NCBI GenBank assembly: GCA_963969595.1 | Contig: OZ018411.1 | Coordinates: forward strand, 26,348,545 to 26,412,544 | Length of the DNA stretch: 64,000 nucleotides | Source: Neckera pumila | Taxonomy: Eukaryota; Streptophyta; Bryopsida; Hypnales; Neckeraceae | Direction: 5' to 3' | Shown: positions 46,600 through 58,340 of the stretch, one piece after another | Layout of the letters: every line of letters begins with the position of its first letter | How positions within the stretch are numbered: the stretch's first letter is position 1 | The notes under the pieces: generated by a model | Told to the model about the DNA's origin: nothing | Databases searched by the model: none | Seen by the model: only the letters and a program-made list of their open reading frames with translations | Position numbers and translations under genes: made by a program

Positions 46600-47070
46600 A
46601 TAAGTGTTTAGGGTTATTGTAGAAGGAATTCCAGGGTGTTTAGGGTCTTCCTTTGAATGGATGCAAACTGTTTTGGGATTTAGGGTAATGTACACATGAG
46701 TTACTGTTAATTCTCGAGGGAGTTCTAGGGTATTACGGGGACTTCATTTGAATGGATGTAGACTCTCTTGGGTGTCTTCAAATCTATACTTGAGTTACCG
46801 TTTATTCTAGAAGGAGTTCTAGGGTGTTGTATAGAGCTCATTTGAATGGATGTTGACTATCTTGGGTGTCTTTGAATGTATATTTGAGTTACTATTAATT
46901 CTCAAGGGAGTTCTAGGTTGTTACAGGGACTTCATTTGAATGGATGTAGACTGTCTTGGGTGTCTTCAACTCTATACTTGAGTTACTGTTAATTCTAGAG
47001 GGAATTATAGGGTATTATATAAAGTTCATTTGAATGAATGTAGACTCTTTCTAGTATTCTTGAATCTACA
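46600..47070. repeat. 94-bp tandem repeat, about 5 copies
   Basis: GAGTTACTGTTAATTCT-type starts at 46698, 46792, 46886 and 46980 are spaced exactly 94 bp, with a degenerate unit on each side. Each unit also holds TTCATTTGAATGGATGTAGA. The copies differ by point changes only. Confidence 0.9.
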
Positions 47071-47169
47071 CCAAAATTACTATATACTTCGGTGGTAGTC
47101 TTAGAATGTTAGGGGGACTTACAGAAACCCTGTAGTTTGGGCCCGGACACCAATTTCCATAGGAGTCTT

Positions 47170-48029
47170 TAATTTGAAGTTCTCTATTACACATGCAGAT
47201 CCAATGCGAACTTCAAGATCATTTTTGATAGTGGGCATTCATTTAGCCCGTTCCAATACAGTGAGTCCATCGATTGGGCAAAGCTTCCAACGGCTGGGAG
47301 TAGGACTGATGGAAATAGGATAGGGTCATCGTTTAGATTTTCAAGGGCGTCAGCAAGAGGTTGGAAAAGTTCCAGAAAGCAATGCAAGGAGGAGGGAGGC
47401 TCCTCACCTAAGCGCAAAAAGTTTGTACATGAGACTCTGAATGTGGACATGCTTGTTCAAGAAGAGGAACCATAGCACGTGGAGGGTCTGACAGGCTCTC
47501 CATTGAAGCGTAAGAGACAAATCTTGCCGAGTTCCAATCTTGATTTGGCTAAAGAATTGGATGGAGGGGTTGAGACTGAGGAAACTTGCAGTCCAGATTT
47601 GGGACAAGGAGGCGTAAAGAAGTCGCAGCCATGGCCTACTTGCAAAGGTCCGATTAGTGAGACCACTGGAATGGAGGGAGAAGGGGGGGGTCCACCTGTC
47701 CTCTAAAACAGAGGAGAGGAACAACAAAGAAGGTGGTTCAACAGACAGTTCAAGAGGATGCGCCAAGTCAGAAAGTGGGGGATGACAACAAGTTTGAGAG
47801 TGAGGGTGATGCTGCGTGTGATAAGAGCGTCTTATTGGATGGAGAGTCCGGAAAAGAGAGGGATGACAACAGAGAGAGCGATGCAGAAGAGGCTCCGATT
47901 TCAGCTCGGGGAAAATCAGGAAAGCAGAGTAGCCAGGCACGCAGCAAGAAGGGTAAGAAGTGCGTGAAAGAGATAATCAGCCTCTCTACAAAGACACGAG
48001 CTGCTTTGAATAAACCCAACAGGACATAG
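47170..48029 (+). pseudogene. Lys/Glu-rich ORF remnant of unknown function
   Basis: Plus-strand reading from about 47200 (SESIDWAKLPTAG, then KRKKFVHE) with an internal TAG at 47473 and a TAA at 47704, then a frame change into 47733-48029 (DAPSQKVGDDNK to KGKKCVKEIISLSTKTRAAL). Charged, low-complexity, basic C-terminus. It has the composition of a former nuclear or transposon-associated protein. I recognise no domain. Confidence 0.3.
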
Positions 48030-48092
48030 AGATGTGTCAAAATTGTACATTATTTTTCATTTCATTCAATTTTGGTGCAGATTGTCAATTCG

Positions 48093-48256
48093 TATATAGA
48101 AACTGATTTGCAAAGGCATACTTGGTTTTAACTGTAGGTCTAGATCTCCTGGGCCACACATTATTTAGATCAACATTTGAGGACACGTGTGCAATATTGA
48201 GGATTGAATCAAATGTGAATTTTGTATATAGAATCTGATTTGCAAAGGCATACTTG
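48093..48256. repeat. Direct repeat, 34 bp, 130 bp apart
   Basis: TATATAGAAACTGATTTGCA...CATACTTGGT at 48093 recurs at 48223 with one change; CAGGCATACTTGGTGCT is then repeated again at once. Confidence 0.7.
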
Positions 48257-48314
48257 GTGCTCAGGCATACTTGGTGCTCATCTTCCTGCCTTTGCTGAAA
48301 TCTCACATTAACAA

Positions 48315-48500
48315 CTAAGTGTATTGTTGAATGACTCTTGCCTATGCTAAAATTTCTAAAAATAAACTAAGTGTATTGTTGAATGACTCTTGCCTATGCT
48401 AAAATTTCTAAAAATAAACTAAGTGTATTGTTGAATGACTCTTGCCTATGCTAAAATTTCTAAAAATAAACTAAGTGTATTGTTGAATGATCCCGCCTTG
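48315..48500. repeat. 52-bp tandem repeat
   Basis: Three identical 52-bp units beginning CTAAGTGTATTGTTGAATGA (48315, 48367, 48419) and a fourth, diverged unit from 48471. Their identity indicates recent expansion. Confidence 0.92.
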
Positions 48501-49656
48501 CTGAAATTTCATATTGCCAACTGAGTATATTGATGAAAGATACCCTCTGTTTGTTTAGATACCTCAGTGTATGGCAATTTGAACAATTATTGCTACTAAG
48601 AAGCTCCAAGCTAGTAGTAAAGCTTTATGCATAACAACCTTAAGCTTCATAATGGCAACTTAAAAAAATCAAGTTTGGGGCATTCAGTGATTTGTATGGA
48701 GTCCTAGGGACTGTCGTCAGTGGATGGTATGACTATATGCAAGAATTATAAGTTTAGGAAATATGGAAATGCACCTACCTACTCCTAGTGTGGCAGGATC
48801 TTTGCTCTCAGTCATCAAAAAAATCTACAGGTGCAATAATGGGGTGCAAATTCTTAAAAAGCTTAATTACAGAAGTTTGTCCAACTACCTCATGGATATG
48901 AAGATTAGCATCTTAGAAGCTCTAAGAACAATGAAGTTATATTGGAATCCCACCTTATTTTGAAATTAGAACATTTGATTGACATCTTAGAGCCTATGTG
49001 AAATATAAGTTAACGATATATTTGAATCCAACAAAAATGGATATGCTATGAAAAAGTCTATATGTTAAAATTCACATTCTATATCATATAATGAAATTAG
49101 GTCCAAAAGTTTGGGCCTTGAATCAAACTTTTGTAAAAAAAATAGAGAATGTGAGATCCAAAAGTTTGAGCCTTGGATCAAACTTTTGTAAAAAGAATAT
49201 AGAATGTGAGATCCAAAAGTTTGAGCCTTGGATTGAACTTTTGTAAAAAGAAATTAGAATGTGAGATCCAAAAGTTTGGGCCTTGGATCAAAGTTTTAAA
49301 AAAAAAATATAGAATGTGAGATCGTACAACCAATTCATTTCAACTCAAAGCTTCTATGTGAAAATTGAATTGAATCATATAATTAAATTAGGTCTACAAC
49401 CAATTAATTTCAATCTAGCAATTACATGAAGTATTGCATCATAAGTTTTCAATTGTTTTAATCATATAATTAAATTTGAGTTTACTCCGCAAGATTTGTA
49501 ATTATGCCCCTTTTCTTCCAATGGAACATTTCTATGATCCTAAACTGCTCAACTTCTAATTTTTTCCTAGCTAATTAAATTAAATGTTATTCACTAATGT
49601 GGTATTTTGCAAACAATACCCAAAATGTGGCAAAATGGCTACTATAGACTTTTCTA

Positions 49657-49983
49657 TCAAATACCAAGACTACAATGGCTTGTTAAATTGAGCACAAAAA
49701 ATATTTTTTTTTGGAGGGGGGTCCCAGGGGCCAATGGAGCTTCTCCCTTACTTATTGAGCAAGGATAGACGGTCCGCTTGGCCTCAAGGGTTATAAGACT
49801 AGTCCAAAGGAGTCTTATTATAGGAGCCTTGGCACTGAATACCAAATGATATGGGATAAAGAAGGTTGCAACCCATCTAATCACAGGCATAGTCAGAAAT
49901 GGTTTCCAAAAGATACTTTCTTTGTCACTAATTGAAAGCGAAAACAAAATTAGTTTACTAATTGGACTTCTACCTACTTTCAA
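49657..49983 (-). other. 108-codon ORF in the middle of the long-arm element
   Basis: The only sizeable ORF in the unique centre. The reading is hydrophobic and polar in alternation (SPISKLILFSLSISDKES) and has no motif I know. It could be chance or a relic of a larger protein. It reads toward the left arm. Confidence 0.2.
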
Positions 49984-50229
49984 GGTCTTGTCACCTTTTA
50001 AAGAACTAAATTGAACTTTTACATAGAAGCTTTGAGTTCAAATTAATTGGTTGTAGACCTAATTTAATTATATGAATGACTCAATTCAATTTTCACAAAC
50101 TAAATTTTCACATAGAAGCTTTGAGTTCAAAATGAATTGGTTGTACATAGACCTAATTTAATTCAATTCAATTTCACAAATTGACTTTTCATGTGCATAG
50201 AAGCTTTGAGTTCAAATTAATTGGTTGTA

Positions 50230-50960
50230 CAATTTCACATTCTATATTTTTTTTACAAAATTTTGATCCAAGGCCCAAACTTTTGGATCTCACATTCTAA
50301 TTTTTTTTTACAAAAGTTTAATCCAAGGCTCAAACTTTTGGATCTCACATTCTATATTATTTTTTACAAAAGTTTGATCCAAGGCTCAAACTTTTGGATC
50401 TCACATTCTATATTTTTTTTACAAAATTTTGATCCAAGGCCCAAACTTTTGGATCTCACATTCTAATTTTTTTTTACAAAAGTTTAATCCAAGGCTCAAA
50501 CTTTTGGATCTCACATTCTATATTATTTTTTACAAAAGTTTGATCCAAGGCTCAAACTTTTGGATCTCACATTCTATATTTTTTTTACAAAAGTTTCATT
50601 CAAGGCTCAAACTTTTGGATCTCACATTCTAAATTTTTTTTACAAAAGTTTGATCCAAGGCTCAAACTTTTGGATCTCACATTCTATATTTTTTTTACAA
50701 AAGTTTGATCCAAGGCTCACTTTTGGATCTCACATTCTAATTTTTTTTTACAAAAGTTCAATCCAAGGCTCAAACTTTTGGATCTTACATTCTATACTTT
50801 TTTACAAAAATTTCATCCAAGGCTCAAACTTTTGGATCTCACATTCTAATTTTTTTTTTTAAAGTTTGATCCAAGGCTCAAACTTTTGGATCTCACATTC
50901 TCTATTTTTTTTACAAAAGTTTGATTCAAGGCCCAAACTTTTGGACCTAATTTCATTATA
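50230..50960. repeat. Tandem array of a 55-57-bp unit, about 12 copies
   Basis: The unit contains GGATCTCACATTCTA, a T-run, ACAAAAGTTTGATCCAAGGC and CAAACTTTTGGATC. Repeats begin near 50285, 50340, 50397, 50452 and onward to about 50890. The unit is itself partly palindromic (CCAAAAGTTTG...CAAACTTTTGG). Inverted relatives (four copies) lie at 49095-49325. Confidence 0.9.
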
Positions 50961-51594
50961 TAATATAGAATGTGAATTTTAACATATAGACTTTTTCATA
51001 ACATATCCATTTTTGTTGGATTCAAATATATCGTTAACTTATATTTCACATAGGCTCTAAGATGTCAATCAAATGTTCTAATTTCAAAATAAGGTGGGAT
51101 TCCAATATAACTTCATTGTTCTTAGAGCTTCTAAGATGCTAATCTTCATATCCATGAGGTAGTTGGACAAACTTCTGTAATTAAGCTTTTTAAGAATTTG
51201 CACCCCATTATTGCACTTGTAGATTTTTTTGATGACTGAGAGCAAAGATCCTGCCACACTAGGAGTAGGTAGGTGCATTTCCATATTTCCTAAACTTATA
51301 ATTCTTGCATATAGTCATACCATCCACTGACGACAGTCCTTGGGACTCCATACAAAACACTGAATGCCCCAAACTTGATTTTTTTAAGTTTCAGCTTCTA
51401 GTTATCCCAGCTTCCCAAAAACTACAAGTGCAAAGTCCATAGGACCTCATACAAATCATAACATATTCCACTTTATCCAATTTGGTGTTTCATTGGAGGA
51501 ACATGCCCGAAGGCACGTCCCAAAAAAATTGCCATGCCAAGCTAGGCAGTGTGGCATTGTGGTAGTGTTGGCTACTCCATACAAGATAGCTTTG

Positions 51595-53510
51595 CACTAT
51601 AAGAAACCCGTTTTTTTTTTTATCCCTGGATTTTGCGTACTGATGTCGCGGCTGGTGTCTTGAAATGTCTACTTGGACGTTCAAAAAATCGCGTTGCTCA
51701 AGACTCAGGATTGACATCAGATTGACGTTGAACATCAGCATGCCGAGGGACCTGATGTCCAAAAAAAATGGGTCAACGGGGTCCTCAAAGGCCGCCATAT
51801 GGCTGCCACCTAAGTGCCACATGTGCACGGGCAGCCACGTAGGAAATTTTTTCATCCATTTTTTACCATGACGTGGCATCTGAGGTGGCATGTGACGTGG
51901 CGGCGGAAAAAGTGACGTGGCATCCAATAAGGATGACGTGGCATGTCACATTAGCATATTTTTTTGTTGTCTAAGAATTTTTTTACTATCTTTGAAGATG
52001 TCAACATAGACATCTATACGTTTTCTAAGACATCAACTCAGACGTCCAGACATTTTCATAGACGTATTTTGAAACATCACCTTAGACATCCAAATTTCTT
52101 GTGACATCAATGTAAACATCTACTTTTCATCATGAATACCTATGACAATGTTTGGTATGATCTAAGAGAACAAAATGATGTCACATTAAACATTCATGGA
52201 GTGGAATGGACTATTCAGCATGATGTTAATATGGACAGTCTCACATGTCTCATATGATGTCCCTCATGCATGTCATAATGTTCAATATAACATGTCATAC
52301 ACAATACATCATATATTATACATCATATATAATATACCATACATTATACATCATATACCATACATAATACGCCGTACAAAATACATCATAATTGGCAATT
52401 ACGTCACATGGCTTCAAAAGCTACTTGATGTGAGTTTATGGAAGGGAAAGGATGAGCTCTTTATACAAGTGGAGTGGTAGAGGGGAAGACAAACTGTATG
52501 GGACATTGAAAAAATTGGATTTAAATTTTGGTGGAGCAGTACACAGATGTCCAATAGGATATTTTTGGATGTCTTAAAGGCCACTCTGATGACGTCTCTA
52601 TAGATGTTATACCAACTGTGACTATGTTTCTTAAAACATCTAGAAGTCTACAAAAACATACAAGAAAAGAGATCAACTATTTATAAGATGTCTTTAGTGA
52701 CATTTCTACATCTACTTAAACATCTCCAATACAAGTGTAGAAAACACAAAGATGGGCTCTTTATACAAGTGGAGTGGTAGACGGGAAGACAAACTATATG
52801 GGACATTGAAAACACTGGGTTTAAATTTTGGTAGAGCAGCATATAGACGTCCAATAGGATGTTTTTTGTATGTCTCAAAGGCTGCTCTGATGATGTCTCC
52901 ATAGACGTTATACCAATTGTGACTATGTTTCCTAAAACACCTAGAAGTCTACAAAAATGTCCAAGAAAACATCTCAACGTTTTATAAGATGTCTCCAGTG
53001 ACATCTCTACGTCTACTTAGACATCTCAAAAATAAGTGTAGAAAACGCAAAGAGACAGCCCCGCTATGCTGACGTGGCATGCCACATCAGCATAATTTTG
53101 TGCTACGTCATCTTATTTTCTCCAAAAGCTGCCCGAAGGCTACCCAATCCCTTTTTTTAACCTTAGTCAGACTTTTATCCAAAGAAAAAGTGATTTTCAA
53201 AAAATTACCCTCCTTGAAATTTTTCCCCCAAAGCTGACGTGGCCATCCATGTTTTTGCGGATGCCTTGTTGGACATTAGTGAGTCCTTAAAAATGTCATC
53301 AAAAATCTCGATGTCCTCGGAAACACCAATTGGTTCCATTTAAATTTTCCACAATCATCTGGAACATCTTTGAAAATTTACCCTAAACTGCAATCCTCTT
53401 CTTTAACGTCTTGATGTCTCAGTGGCACGCTCAGTGGACATAGTATATTAGGCCTTGGACATCGCATGTTTTTCGGCAGACATCAAAAAAAACACGGGTT
53501 TCTTATAGTG
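51595..53510. mobile_element. 1.9-kb nonautonomous CACTA element
   Basis: Ends CACTATAAGAAACCCG and CGGGTTTCTTATAGTG, flanked by TTG (51592-51594 and 53511-53513). Many GACATC/GACGTC words (often AGACATC) occur through it, as in the element at 22075. It contains a 305-bp tandem duplication and a CATATAATATACCATAC-type stretch (52300-52390). No transposase. It lies 12 bp beyond the stop codon of the transposase-like copy at 53526. Confidence 0.9.
52445..53055. repeat. 305-bp tandem duplication inside the CACTA element
   Basis: The segment starting GATGAGCTCTTTATACAAGT (52449) is repeated from GATGGGCTCTTTATACAAGT (52752). The copies match through to AAGTGTAGAAAAC at 52737 and 53037 with scattered changes. 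Confidence 0.88.
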
Positions 53511-53525
53511 TTGAAAAATATGCAA

Positions 53526-54253
53526 TCATCTTATATACTCCAGAATGGCCTCCTCTATAGTTTGAGGTAACTTATACACTGAATCATTTCCTGCAACACA
53601 ATGGTCAGCAATAAGCGTTGGAAATTTTGTGGCTCTAATGTTGTCTACAAGAATGTGAGCCTTCTGAGATGTCTTCAGAAAGACATAAGTGTCAGACACT
53701 GTTCCATATTTCTGGTAGTATCTACCCTGAATCATAGAATTGCCGGCTCAAAAGACTCACCCCATGCGCACTGAAATGCCTTCCTGCATATATACTGCTT
53801 CTTAGTACAAGTAGATAGAAATCCACGTTCTCTTCATTGTTAGGAGCAGCATTGATACAAAAATTATCACCAAGCTCAATTATTGAAGCAAAATTTTCAC
53901 CATTCGTTCCAAACTCATTCCAATCATCTTCTTTAAACTCAGCCGTTACGACAGACTGGACATAACCTGGTTTTTCAACAGCAAGAACCTCTACCTCCCA
54001 CTCCCGAGCCCAAGCCTTGTTTTCACAAGCCCCCCAGTTACGTTCGATGCAAGCAATACAGAAGCAAGCCAAATTTCTTTTCAACAACTTATTAACATCC
54101 ATCATACCCACTGACAAGACAGAATGTACCTCTCTACACCCTTTGATGGGATCACAATCAAATGTAGTCTCCCTGTCAACGTCGTCTTCCTGAATGTGCC
54201 AGAAGGTTCGTTGCACTGGTATTCTATCACCATATGTGAAATAAACTCACACT
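53526..54253 (-). pseudogene. Second copy of the DDE-transposase-like gene, C-terminal part
   Basis: Two minus-strand readings, 54216-53722 and 53735-53526, correspond to 33880-34602 of the first copy. They share DVNKLLKRNLACFC against DLTKLLVRHLACFC. They also share the acidic EDDW/GDNF segment and the C-terminal GRYYQKYG against GTYYQKWG, with a similar final helix. Identity is perhaps 35-40 percent by eye, so the two are old paralogues, not recent duplicates. The reading starts at about 54253 after a possible acceptor (ACCAG). The catalytic region is not found upstream, where a MITE and repeats lie. This stretch itself has no stop except the change of frame near 53730. Confidence 0.6.
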
Positions 54254-54392
54254 TATATCCGAAAAAATACAAGAGGGCCATCTTAGATTGCCCACCTTTT
54301 CCTTGCATTGCCAAAAAAGAAAAAAAAATTACTATCAAAAAAATATAATTATAAAATATGACTGACAAAAAAATATGACTGCAAAATATGAT

Positions 54393-54885
54393 TGAGGCAA
54401 AAATATGATTGCCCACCCAAATTTCCCTTGGCTGCCTCAAAAGAAAAATAAATGTCATTACCGTAGAGAAATGCATTTGAAAAAATGTCGGCCCTCCGAA
54501 GGGCTGATATGGAGTGATAAACCAAGCTATTAAAAAGCTTGGTCTGTCACTCCAGCTGACTGCTGCGATGAACAGTCAGCTTTCACGATTTTTTTTTCAT
54601 TTTTTTCATTTTATTTTAAGATTAAAAAAAAAATTAATAATTTTTTATTTGGAATTCTGGGTTCCTGCGCCACTGTCGTTGCAGTTTCAATAGGGCAAAA
54701 ATAGGGGAAAAACAATTTTTTGAGCAAAAAAAAAGCAAATTTCAAGGTACATCAGAGGGCTGTGGAGCAGCCCTCCGGAGGCCTGAAATTTCCTCTAATG
54801 GACTACAAAATATGACTAAGGCAGTAATATGATTGCTCTCCTAAATTTCCTTGGAGTTGCCCCAAAAGAAGAAAAATGTGACTAC
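54393..54885. repeat. AAAATATGACTG-type direct repeats around the MITE
   Basis: GCAAAAATATGATTGCCCAC, then CCAAATTTCCCTTGG, then AAAAGAAAAATAAATGT at 54398 recurs in diverged form right of the MITE at 54815. Shorter AATATGACTG words continue to 55060. Confidence 0.6.
54474..54800 (+). mobile_element. CATTAG-ended MITE, hairpin type B (copy 2)
   Basis: Element of 327 bp from CATTTGAAAAAATGTCGGCC to AAATTTCCTCTAATG. Type B hairpin at 54511-54553 (GGAGTGATAAACCAAGCT, two mismatches). It carries the same GGAATTCTGGGTTCCTGCGC core. It has inserted between two related 80-bp direct repeats (54393-54473 and 54803-54885). Confidence 0.65.
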
Positions 54886-55139
54886 TATGGAGATATAATT
54901 GCAAAAAATGACTTCAGCAAAAATATGACTCGCAATATGACTCAACGTTCCCCAAACATGTTCCTTGTTGTTCTCTACAAAATACTTTTGCGTTCCCAAT
55001 GAGCATATAGTATACGCCCGTGAGGTATAAGGCCAAAAAATTGACTGGCAGTCATATTTTGCAGTCATGTTTTTCACCAAGGGGTTGGCTTCCAAGAATA
55101 TAACTGCAAGCAATCGCCAGTCATCTGACGAAATTCATA

Positions 55140-58100
55140 AGTAAGGTACTCATGACTATTGTACACATTGCCTAATTTTTTTTCATTTTTCAAAGATGTC
55201 TTACTATCCAAAAATAGCCCCCAATTTTTGTTACACTTCTACTTTAGGAGGCTAGTAGTATTTAGTATACCAGAAAACAAATTTAGAGCTAAAATTTGGA
55301 AGGTATGGTCTTCTAGTAGACTTAAGGCTATTGTTCAAAGTACTTCTAAAAACAATTAATTGTATGTTGTATGGAAGTCCACTTTGTAAACTTCCTTTTG
55401 CTTGCATTTCAAAACATGTAAAATATTATTTTGGTACGTGGTTCTTTTAGTAAATGACCATCTCCACAAAATTGTTGCAAATGGCCAAGTTTTTTAAAAT
55501 TAAAATTTTTTCCCCCTAAATTCTACAAATTAAAACATCAAAGTATCTATTTTCTTGAAGTTTTGCACTTTTTTAGTTCTTTTATTTAGAAAAATTTTCT
55601 ATACTTTGTCTTCCTAGAGTAAAATCTTCTTTAAGGTGTATATGTTGGCTATATTTTTTTAAAATTTTTTTTTAAGTTTTAGAGTAATCTAAAAATCTAA
55701 TTATGAGTGTTGTGAAAATGAAAGAAATAAAAAAACAATTATTTCTTGCAATCACATAAATACATTAGGTCCTACCAATTGATCAAATATATTATACATG
55801 GTAGTAGATATTGATCATATTCTTTTTAACTAAACTACATTCTTAATAAATAGTAATGCATTAATATATCATAGTGAATTGTAAGGCAAAGAACTAGGGT
55901 TTCTCCAACTCTTGGCAAAATAAACATTGACTTCAAGTGTTTGATATTTTTCAAACTCAAGGGACCACTACTAAATTATTGGCCAAAATAATGATGTCAC
56001 TCCGTTTTTATACTTGTCATCCTTTGTAGGGTCCAATTTGGTCAGCTTTGGCTTTGTAATCCTTTTGTGTGAAAATGTGTATAAATTTGAAAAACTTTTT
56101 AATTTTTAATTTATTTAAATTAAAAAATGTGACATTTGCCTTAGATTCTAATACAATTTTTTGGTAGGGTGAAAAGGCATTATTCATCTTCTCACAATTT
56201 TCCTTCACCAAAAGCTATTTTTGCATATAGATTGATCATCCAAAATTGTTATAATCTAAAAATCCAATAGTCAATATTTTCCACAATTAAATCTATGCAT
56301 ACTAGACAAAGTACTCTTTACTTTTGTACAATTAAAAGTAAAAAAGTAAAAAAAGTATCAAAGTGGGACAATTCATTGAAAACCTTCATTGTCAAGAAGT
56401 TGCTAGATTTTGAGGAGTTAAAGGATTTCCAATTTTTAAAAATACCAAGATTTTTACTTCAAGGTTTAGTCAATATCATAATATGGTATCTTGGGTATTT
56501 ACGGGTTAAAACAATCATGTTAAATTTCTTGATTGCTTCTTAGTAGATTTTTATTAGAAATTTTTGAAAATTATTAAATATAACACTTTTTAACAAATTT
56601 TAATAAAGTCTATCAACTAAAGTCTAACACAGTGAATATAAAAAAAAATGAAATGTAATTATGTAATTATGTTACAATCTAGGGTGCTCTTATACTTACT
56701 AGTGACAATAAAAAGTAAAGCATTACCTATAAACATGCTACAATTGCAATAAATCACTTAATTCTAATTATTATTTAGATATTCAAAGTAGGTTAGACAT
56801 TAGATTATATGGAATTCATTTTGATATGAAATATAAAACCAACAGTAATCATTTTAAAGGCCAAACTTATTGTTGAACATTAATTAAACTTCTTGAAAAT
56901 GACTTATTACAGTTGATGGTTTTATTATAGATTAATACTTTAAGATTCTCTGCAAATATGAAATACTACTATAGTTTTATTATTGCATATTTATAACAAC
57001 TTGTTGCATCATCAAAAAAACCCTATAATAATTTAGTGAACATCAAAAAAGAAACATGTAATAAAGATTTTGGAAGAACAAATGAATGAAAAAAAGCATA
57101 GATCAGGACATGACAGATGAAAATCATGACATGCTTTGTACTTAATATAATAGATAATCTAAACAAATCAACTTTTTTTTTATAAGTATATGTAATAATC
57201 TTTAGTTTTCTATTAGGATTTAGCTAATCATAATGGAATTAGTTCATTCATATGTAATATTAAAGATAAGTTAAGGAACATATTATACTAGATATATACC
57301 TTGCATTGCATTGAAGGATTTTTCAAGCTTATATTATACAATTAGATATCCACTAATATTTAGATTGTTTGCATTCATTAGTTGTTCAAAAATTAAATGA
57401 TTAGTCTTGAAAGGTTCAAGATTCAATTGATTCTTTATAACTATATATGCAACTTTTTAAAGTATTTTACTAGCTTTTGTAATATCGTAGGATCTCTAGT
57501 ACTTCATAAAATATCTTGAAAGAATTTCAAAACATATTGCTAAAATTTATTTAAGGTCAGATAAGAGAATCTTCAATCTTGCCAATAAAAGTCTTTATGC
57601 TCTTGGTATGTATAGAGCTATTTAATCTATAAATTTTGCATCACACTTGTCTTTTTCTAATCTTGTTGTTTTTTCAATTCAAATTCCTATACATTAATCT
57701 TAGGGTCCGGAGGTCTTTTCTATTGCAAAGAGCAAAAAACTTTAAAGATTAATTTTTTTTCATATTAACTATACAATCTTGCACGAGATGGTATGAAACT
57801 AGTATGGAAGAAAGTTCAAAAATTTTGACCTCTTAGATTGCAAGACATTTGCATTTAAAGTAAAGAAAATGGATTTTCTTGCACCTTCTACAACTAGATG
57901 ATAAATAGCTTTGAAATGGAATTAAATACACTAATGCCAATAGTGAGGTTGTTCTAGTATACTATACCTTGTGGAACTTCTTTTTTTGAAAAATTTGAAT
58001 AATTGAGTTTAGAAACAAATCCAGAGCATTATTTTATAAAGATGTTATGATTGCCCGTAAAATACAATCTATGATAAACAAAATTTTAAATTTGTTTATT

Positions 58101-58340
58101 TCAAGATTTTGCATGGCTTTATTGCTTCCCGGTGAATTCAAATTTGTATTGAGGATGCCATAACTTTTGCTCTTGGGCTTTGATTGAAAACAAACATTAT
58201 ATTTTCAAAAAGCTAATGTATTTTTCTATCCTAACAAAAATTATTCAAAAAATTGCTTCAAAAATCAAGAACACATGAACTTGCCCAAACTTGTATTTGT
58301 CCCCCAAGGGAACAATAAGACTTTAGGGTTATTAAAGAAA
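55140..58340. repeat. Dispersed AT-rich repeat, copy 2
   Basis: 55140-55670 matches 2940-3475 in the same orientation. 57700-58340 matches the right foldback arm (7790-8880), with AGGATGCCATAACTTTTGCTC against GAGCATAACTTTTGTTC and TTGTCCCCCAAGGGAACAAT against TTGTCCTCCGAAAGGACAAT. The part between is AT-rich with short ORFs of no evident meaning. It may be another, more decayed member of the foldback family. Confidence 0.5.

Larger units (their letters stand above)
48658..51388. mobile_element. 2.7-kb element with very long inverted arms
   Basis: The left arm (48658-49330, continuing in weaker form to about 49480) and right arm (about 50020-51388) are inverted copies. Outer parts are nearly identical: the same 66-codon ORF lies at 48763-48963 (plus) and 51084-51284 (minus) with a single residue difference (Arg23/Lys23). 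Each arm contains a tandem array of a 55-57-bp unit, four copies on the left and about twelve on the right. The unique middle is about 540 bp. No transposase is seen. The near-identity of the outer arms suggests a young insertion or gene conversion between arms. I found no clear target duplication. Confidence 0.75.
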
